A stretch of 64,000 nucleotides of DNA from Clarireedia homoeocarpa. Lineage: Eukaryota > Ascomycota > Leotiomycetes > Helotiales > Rutstroemiaceae. A program made the translations under genes and the position numbers. Positions 58,129-64,000 of this stretch are shown in pieces. The stretch is taken from assembly GCA_001465935.1 (NCBI GenBank), contig LNKV01000034.1, positions 248,001 to 312,000 on the forward strand, given 5' to 3'. Position 1 is the first letter of the stretch; every line of letters begins with the position of its first letter. The notes beneath the pieces were generated by a model. That model did not search any database. It was not told the DNA's origin and saw only the letters and a list, made by a program, of their open reading frames with translations.

Positions 58129-58737
58129 ATGTCTGGAGAAGGATTCAATCCCTACCATGGCGGAGATTCAGGGCCTTTACCATATATGCCCCATACAGGC
58201 TTTGCATTCCCTACAGCCAGCTTTGGGCTAGGAGTACCGTATGGCGGCTTCACCCCCGCCGGATATGGCATGCCTGGTCAATACCCCGCGCCGCCACCTA
58301 CAACTGACGGTGGTGTTCCAGGTATCCATATTCGCAATCAATCCGGCGGCATCGGTCTTCCACCAGGCTATAACTATCTTTTCCCCAAGGAGCACTGTAT
58401 GGTCCATGTCTTTCAGACCGGAAGTACCCCACCATGGCAAGCTCTCACGCCACTCTGGAACTACGATGGACGAAATCACAAGAAGTTCTTTGTGCCGGCA
58501 GGCATGACTGTAGAGGAGATGATGAAAGCACTAGGTTGCAACAATGAGACTGCGGACAAGAATGTGATGACGGAAGTTACGGAGGCGGGGAATGGGAAGT
58601 GGTTGAAGGGGATGAAATTTTCGGGGGGGGATAAGGAGAGGATGAAGAAGAAACTGACTGACCTTGGGTGGGATATTCGGAGAAGGAAGTTGACGGGACA
58701 GAGTCTGGTTGTTTGGGTTTATGTTACAAATGATTAG
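58129..58737 (+). CDS. Conserved-looking hypothetical protein, 202 aa
   Basis: A single exon from ATG 58129. The first ~70 residues are Gly/Pro-rich (MSGEGFNPYHGGDSGPLPYM). The rest is folded-looking: GYNYLFPKEHCMVHVFQTGS, WNYDGRNHKKFFVPAGMTVE, a helix with EEMMKALGCNN, and a charged end with LTDLGWDIRRRKLTGQSLVV. I do not know a function. The style is that of a small ascomycete-specific protein with a compact C-terminal domain. No signal peptide or membrane segment is seen. Confidence 0.75.
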   Translation: MSGEGFNPYHGGDSGPLPYMPHTGFAFPTASFGLGVPYGGFTPAGYGMPGQYPAPPPTTDGGVPGIHIRNQSGGIGLPPGYNYLFPKEHCMVHVFQTGSTPPWQALTPLWNYDGRNHKKFFVPAGMTVEEMMKALGCNNETADKNVMTEVTEAGNGKWLKGMKFSGGDKERMKKKLTDLGWDIRRRKLTGQSLVVWVYVTND

Positions 58738-59235
58738 TAACTGAGTTGGAGAGGCCTGGGGAGGTACGTATTGGAAGGAAAGAATGAATGAAAAGGGTAG
58801 ATTGGAAATTGATAATCGTATATTCAAGTATCATGGCATGGAACTCAAGGCTATCATGAACGTCTGGAGGCTTTTCTCTCTCTCTTTTTTTCTCCTCTTT
58901 TCTTCTTTTTTTTTTTTTTTTGTGGTGTGTTGCGTTGGAGTTACGATACCTATCTCTAAATTGCTGCAGATCGCTAGTAGATTCGAATGCGACTTTTCTT
59001 TACCACGTCTCACGTCATCAAACGTAACACTTATACATAAATAATAAAATATTGCAACTTTAGATGGCGAGCATGAGTTTTTTGCGCGAATTGCGGCATG
59101 ATTGACGAATATCCAGATAACTTACCCTTCTGGCACCACCCCTTTCCCGCCATTCGCCTAAGATTTTCGTCTCCCTAACAGACTCATTGATATACATCGG
59201 AGATAATAGCATGGCGCATGAGAGAATACTGACCA
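58738..59235. other. Intergenic region
   Basis: It includes a T/CT-rich block at 58873-58921 (run of 17+ T) and AT-rich sequence. No gene was recognised. Confidence 0.5.
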
Positions 59236-59505
59236 ATGACAAAGCACAAATCAAAGAAGCGTATTTGTACCTTACACGTGATTGAAATAGATGCCCCTGG
59301 CTCGCCTGGGCATTTCCCATTCGAGCAAGTACATGCGATTCGCAAAAGCTTTGAAGCGATGATCCCCGCCGAGAGAGATGGACAGCTCGGACAGCTCAAG
59401 AGCGACCCATTATGGTCGATGCCGATGATTAAAGATGGTAGATTGACAAACGTCTCGACTGCTCTATCCGAGTTCAAACGACGTTTCTATCTTGACTTGA
59501 CGTGA
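59236..59505 (+). CDS. Small hypothetical ORF, 89 aa
   Basis: An open frame from ATG 59236 to TGA 59505 with protein-like composition (TLHVIEIDAPGSPGHFPFEQ, RLTNVSTALSEFKRRFYLDL). I do not recognise it. It may be a complete small gene, a 3' exon or a remnant of a larger gene, since the segment before 59236 offers no clear exon. Confidence 0.4.
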   Translation: MTKHKSKKRICTLHVIEIDAPGSPGHFPFEQVHAIRKSFEAMIPAERDGQLGQLKSDPLWSMPMIKDGRLTNVSTALSEFKRRFYLDLT

Positions 59506-59875
59506 CAAGCACTTATCAAGTAATTCTGATGTGACATAGATGTACATACAGTACGATACCGGTAAACCCCTTCCCCGCGTTGCTTGATTGGGAAGGCCTA
59601 TGCGAAGAATTGCTCCGAGGTGGGGCAATTCCTGCTCCAGCAGTTACACCACTCGATTATGATTATTGATAAGGATTTCAAGTCGCTTGACTGATAATTT
59701 ATTTCTGTTCCAGCAATCAAAGGATTATTCATAGCACGAGAAGAATATCCCACCTTCGTCTCATTTCTCCTCCTCTTGCTGTTATTCTTCTCATTCTTGA
59801 ACTTCTACATCTCCACCAAAGAATTTCCCTCTGGGCGCCGGTGACTGCCACAACAACCTCGCACCATCTATAGAA
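59506..59875. promoter_or_regulatory. Upstream region of the copper amine oxidase gene
   Basis: 370 bp with no coding signal, presumably the promoter and 5' UTR. A CT-rich stretch precedes the start codon near 59755-59815. Confidence 0.4.
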
Positions 59876-62143
59876 ATGGAACAAATTCCAGTATCTATCC
59901 CACTTCTCGGTGGGAAGAAGACAGGGACGACATCGGAGCATCCTTTGGGTCCTTTGACTGCCAGCGAAATTACTCGGAGCTCGAAGATCGTCAAAGGATT
60001 ATGGCCGTCTGCTACCAGCCTCCAATTCAAGAGCATTACTTTACAGGAACCCAACAAAGCCGACTTGGTCCCCTACCTAACCGCTGAACATTCGGGAAAA
60101 GAACTGCCAAATATACCTAGGAGGAGTTTCGTAGTCTATTATATTCGTAACACCGTAAGAATCTCTCTTGCATATAAGCAAAAGTCTCTTCCATGTTGAT
60201 TTCGCGTAATCACTCCGTCACAAGATTTACATAATGCTGATTGGTCTGCACAGGATAAACTCCACGAAGCCATTATCAACTTAACCACCGGCGAGGTCGA
60301 GAGCAATGTCAGGCTAGGCCCAAATGTACACAGCAATGCTGATGGAAATGAGATCATACAAGTGGAAAAGATTGCTTTGGAGGATGAAGCTGTCAAGGCA
60401 GAGATCGCCAAGCTTCAACTCCCTGAAGGAACTGTTATCATTAGCGACCCGTGGATTTATGGTAGGTCTACGAGAAGCGCAAATAAAAGATTTTTGTGTG
60501 CTGATTGTCAATCCTCAGGTTCTGATGGTATCAACGAGGGTCTTTTCACGGACGAAAAGCGTATGTTCCAGTGCTTCCTCTACGTTCGAGACCCGAAGAA
60601 TCCAGATGAGAAAGACAGCAATCATTATGCTATGCCACTGTCTATCTCCCCAGTCATCAGTGCCGAGACCATGAAAGTTACACGAATCGATATCTTGCCT
60701 ACTGGAGCCGACAACACAATCAAGGAGCTTGGACCATATAAAGTTCAACCACCAAATGAGTACATCCCAGAGGCTCAAAATCTTCGGAAAGATTTGAAGC
60801 CTCTTAATGTTGTTCAGCCTGAAGGTGCTTCGTTCAAAGTTAGCAACTTCAGTGAGCAGGGACACGCCATCGAGTGGCAGAAATGGTCTTTCAAGGTTGG
60901 ATTTAATCAACGTGAAGGCATGGTTCTCTACGATGTTCACTATGGTGGCCGCCCTCTTTTCTACAGATTATCTCTCTCCGACATGAACATTCCATACGCC
61001 GACCCTCGTCATCCTTTCCACAAGAAGGCTGCTTTCGATCTTGGTGATGCCGGAGCTGGTATTATGGCAAACAATCTTCAATTAGGATGTGACTGCCTTG
61101 GCTCAATTCATTACCTTTCAGCCGTTCTCAATGACGATAAGGGTGAAGCTCTTGAGATGCCAAACGTTGTTTGCATTCACGAGCAAGACAACGGAATTGG
61201 TTGGAAACACACAAACTATCGAACCGGACGTGCTGCTGTTGTCCGTAACAGAGAATTGGTTCTTCAATCTATTATCACCGTTTCCAACTACGAATACATC
61301 CTCGCTTTCATCTTCAACCAAGCAGGAGAAGTCATGTACGAGGTCCGAGCCACTGGTATCTTATCCACCCAACCGATCGATGAAGGCGTCTCCGTTCCCT
61401 GGGGCACGGTCGTCCACCCAGGAGTGCTCGCCGCCCACCATCAACATATCTTCTCCCTGCGCGTTGACCCAATGATTGACGGCCCTCTGAATCGAGTGGT
61501 CTATGATGAAGCACACCCGATGCCACGTTCAGAATTTAATCCCCATGGAGTTGGATACTCTGTCACTGAGACCCCCATCACACAATCCGGAGGCTACGAT
61601 CTCGATTATGATGTAAACCGTACATTCAAGATCCAAAATGCTTCAGTCAAGAACCCAGTCAACGGAAAGGCAGTTGCCTACAAGGTTCATGTCCCTCCAT
61701 TCCAAAAGATGCTCGCCGATAAAGATAGTTATCATTTCAAACGCGCCGAATTTGCCGATCACAACATTTACGTCACCTCATATCGTGATAACGAACTCTA
61801 TGCTGGTGGCAAATATACCAATCAATCTCGTGGCGGAACTGGTGTTCGTAGCTGGGCTGATCGCAAAGATAATGTCCAAGATGAGGATATTGTTGTCTGG
61901 ATTCAATTCGGTATCAACCACATTCCAAGAATTGAAGATTTCCCAGTCATGCCTGTGGAAATTATCAAGGTTGGATTGAAGCCAGTGAACTTCTTTGATA
62001 AGAACCCAGCAATTGATGTTCCACCAAGTGAGCAAAGCTTCAACAAGAGCGTCTTGGCATTGACGCATCAGCAGGAGGTTGGAGAGGCAGTCATTGGAAA
62101 GGAAGGGGAGGTCTGCTGTGTCAAAGAGGGTAGTAAGCTGTAA
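59876..62143 (+). CDS. Copper amine oxidase (topaquinone type)
   Basis: The model is join(59876..60154, 60254..60461, 60519..62143), 703 aa, with introns of 99 and 57 nt. It oxidises primary amines to aldehydes with release of ammonia and H2O2. The TPQ-forming Tyr sits in the consensus NYEY (TVSNYEYIL), the catalytic-base Asp in FYRLSLSDMNIPYADP, and copper His residues in HHQHIFSLRVD and GINHIPRIEDFPVMP. N-terminal N2/N3-type domains precede the large beta-sandwich. There is no signal peptide at the start (MEQIPVSIPLLGGKKT), so it is probably intracellular, perhaps peroxisomal; the C-terminal SKL (EGSKL) is a classic PTS1 signal. Confidence 0.96.
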
Positions 62144-62817
62144 GATGTGAATACGTACAGGCAAATGAATTTATGACGGAAAATCTCGTGATTTCGGATA
62201 TTACATATGGCGTTAGGAGGGATGGATTTTGGTATACCAATTCGGAGAATGGCTAGCTACCACCCATGGACGGGAAAGTTTGGGTTGGTCATTTTAGCTG
62301 AAAGTCATGCAGAAATATATGTTGTACTCCAAGTTGTTGCGTTTCGTGCTGGGTTCACTTTGAAATGCTCATTCTTTTTTGAAGCAATTATGACTGACTA
62401 ATTTGGGTAGGATCACTACATCCTTCTCGGCAAAACGTCAATTTACCCCTCCATTCCGACATCGGCAACTGTAATCTTACGCCCAATGCAACAGCTCCCC
62501 CTTGTACAAGTAGTGCAAACTGATGATATCTTCCCTGCATGAGCATCACCGACATACGCCTTTCACACGGCATTTGAATTCCGCCTTGGCGGTCGATAGC
62601 TAGCTTCTACTATACTAAAATGTGTCAATCGAAGGGCTCACTCACTTATGCTTCCCTAGGTTGGCTAATGGGATGGGATTACTGAGTCGTAAGCAGCACG
62701 TCATTGCAGTGTTCTTCACGACTCAGACGAGGAGGGCAGAATGAGGTAGAGATCCTTGAGTAGGATTGCTGGGTGCTGCTGGGTAAGGGGGTGCGGTGCG
62801 GGTGCGGTGCGGGTGCT

Positions 62818-62900
62818 GGATAGATACAACAAGTAGATGGATAGATGGATAGATAGACAGATAGATAGATAGACAGACAGATAGATAGACAGATAGATAA
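62818..62900 (+). repeat. (GATA)n/(GACA)n compound microsatellite
   Basis: About 80 bp of GATA, GACA and GATG units. On the minus strand it reads as repeated Ile/Tyr/Leu/Ser codons, which explains several false open frames there. Confidence 0.95.
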
Positions 62901-63149
62901 ATGATGTGATAGCCATTGAACGACAACACGCGGGGTTGCAAGACGGCGATTTCTTTTTCCTGCCTCTGATTTTCGGCTTTCTCCACAACCTCGTATAAAC
63001 GGCTGTCGGTTCGCCGACTCGCGGGTAATGTGTATACATCTATCTACATGCACAAGGAAATTCGGTGAAGGGCATGACTGACCATGGAAGAGGAGGGCTA
63101 GACTTACGAATTACTCTAGAATCGGGCACTAGATTCTTAGCTGGGAAGT

Positions 63150-63188
63150 CAATTGATTGATTGGTTGGTTGATTGATTGATTGATTGA
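63150..63188 (+). repeat. (GATT)n microsatellite
   Basis: Tandem GATT/GGTT units, about 39 bp. Confidence 0.9.
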
Positions 63189-63885
63189 CTTGTGAAGGGT
63201 TCGATGTTGACTAATGACTCAGTTACTCATTTGGTTATTCATTTGAACATAATATATATATATATATCTTTTGAAAAGGCATCTCTCACTGATCGATCCA
63301 TTAACAGATAGACAAACAGATAGAGAATTACCTCATTGCCTGTTCCTATTCATCCCTATCCTCGTTTGGACTGTCTTCTGCAGGACAGGAAGGAGGACAG
63401 AAATATCATTTTTATATCAATACCCTTCGCCTCATACTCTTCCCCCTCCTCACACCCAGTCCCTAATCCGCGCCCTCATACATTGCTCGCCCACCCATTT
63501 CCCGATCCTAGCATTTATCCGTCCGTCTGATCCTTTTCCAATTCGTTCTTCTAACTTCGCCGTCACAGCCACGCACGGAAATAGTCATCTGCAATCCTAG
63601 CATCGATTAGTTTCCGGAAATAAGAAAAAAATACGAAACTTCCCACCTCTGATAACTTAACTATCTTCTCCTGGTTTTCTTTAAATTATCACTTCTTCCT
63701 TTACGTTATTACAACTTTACCTTATTCCGGGTTACAAAGTCCATTTCTTCTATATATACGGAAGACGCCATAAATTAGGTGGTACAGATGCATAGCTAGG
63801 CTGGTCCGGTTCCAGTGCCCGTTTCCCATTTCCACTCAAGGAAAGAGGAAAACCTCGTCGAATTTGATTTGGTAGTTATCCTTGG

Positions 63886-63921
63886 GAAGGGAAAGGAAAG
63901 GAAAGGAAAGGAAAGGAAAGG
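63886..63921 (+). repeat. (GGAAA)n microsatellite
   Basis: About six tandem GGAAA units, starting after an AAGGG and ending GGAAGCC. Confidence 0.95.
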
Positions 63922-64000
63922 AAGCCATTTAGACGTCCATATATTCGTTCGCGCTTGTATATTGGGAGCATTGGAGGAACGGCATACATACACGGACATC

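Larger units (their letters stand above)
62144..64000. other. Gene-free region with simple repeats to the window edge
   Basis: No coding gene was supported in these 1.9 kb. It carries a GGGTGCGGTGC cluster (62780-62815), a GATA-type tract, (GATT)n at 63150-63188, (TA)n at 63251-63266 and (GGAAA)n near the end. Confidence 0.5.

Noticed and set aside
62679..63053. Minus-strand frames rich in Ser/Leu/Ile/Tyr
   Set aside because: Produced by the GATA/GACA microsatellite.
1..64000. tRNA or rRNA genes
   Set aside because: No cloverleaf-like segment with both A- and B-box consensus, and no rRNA-like sequence, was found by eye; a tRNAscan-SE run would settle this.

Overview
This window is from a filamentous ascomycete fungus. 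The genes have short introns (mostly 45-80 nt) with GT..AG ends and CTAAC/CTAAT-like branch sites. There are fungal-only families (HET domain, WOPR regulator, APSES/ankyrin cell-cycle factor) and a Tc1/mariner relic with RIP-like damage. Moderate GC and gene content fit Leotiomycetes, perhaps Sclerotiniaceae (Botrytis/Sclerotinia type); that placement is inference. No prokaryotic features, rRNA, tRNA or CRISPR were seen.

Layout. 0-7.2 kb: the 3' end of a MetE-like methyltransferase gene, a divergent isoprenyl diphosphate synthase-like gene, a frameshifted gene relic, an AKR7-type aldo-keto reductase and an SLC35-type membrane transporter. 7.7-14 kb: an Mbp1-like MBF subunit, a decayed minus-strand gene and a manganese-type CDF metal transporter. 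14.6-15.2 kb: a Tc1/mariner relic. 16-22.4 kb: COA6 (mitochondrial copper/COX assembly), SYS1 (Golgi), a large unknown protein and a HET-domain protein.

22.4-33.9 kb is an 11-kb gene desert full of microsatellites. It ends at a WOPR-family master regulator (Wor1/Ryp1/Sge1 class, 33931-35439). A second 4-kb gene-free stretch follows it. The arrangement recalls the oversized promoter of Candida WOR1, and the desert holds one exact copy of the published Wor1 9-mer. It is the most interesting region of the window.

39.6-50 kb: mitochondrial asparaginyl-tRNA synthetase, a microbial-type PARG-like protein whose model needs a GC-AG intron, a long near-perfect inverted repeat, an MTHFS-domain protein and an unknown 192-aa protein. 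50.5-57.3 kb: SEC24 (COPII coat) and CFT2/CPSF2 (pre-mRNA 3' processing), transcribed divergently from one 534-bp region. 58-62.2 kb: a conserved unknown protein, a small hypothetical ORF and a copper amine oxidase. The last 1.8 kb is gene-free with GATA-type repeats.

Most genes are unrelated housekeeping genes, with no operon-like or obvious biosynthetic cluster logic. Exon coordinates were derived by hand from splice consensus, reading-frame continuity and family conservation. Starts were moved to true ATG codons where an open frame began at GTG or TTG.
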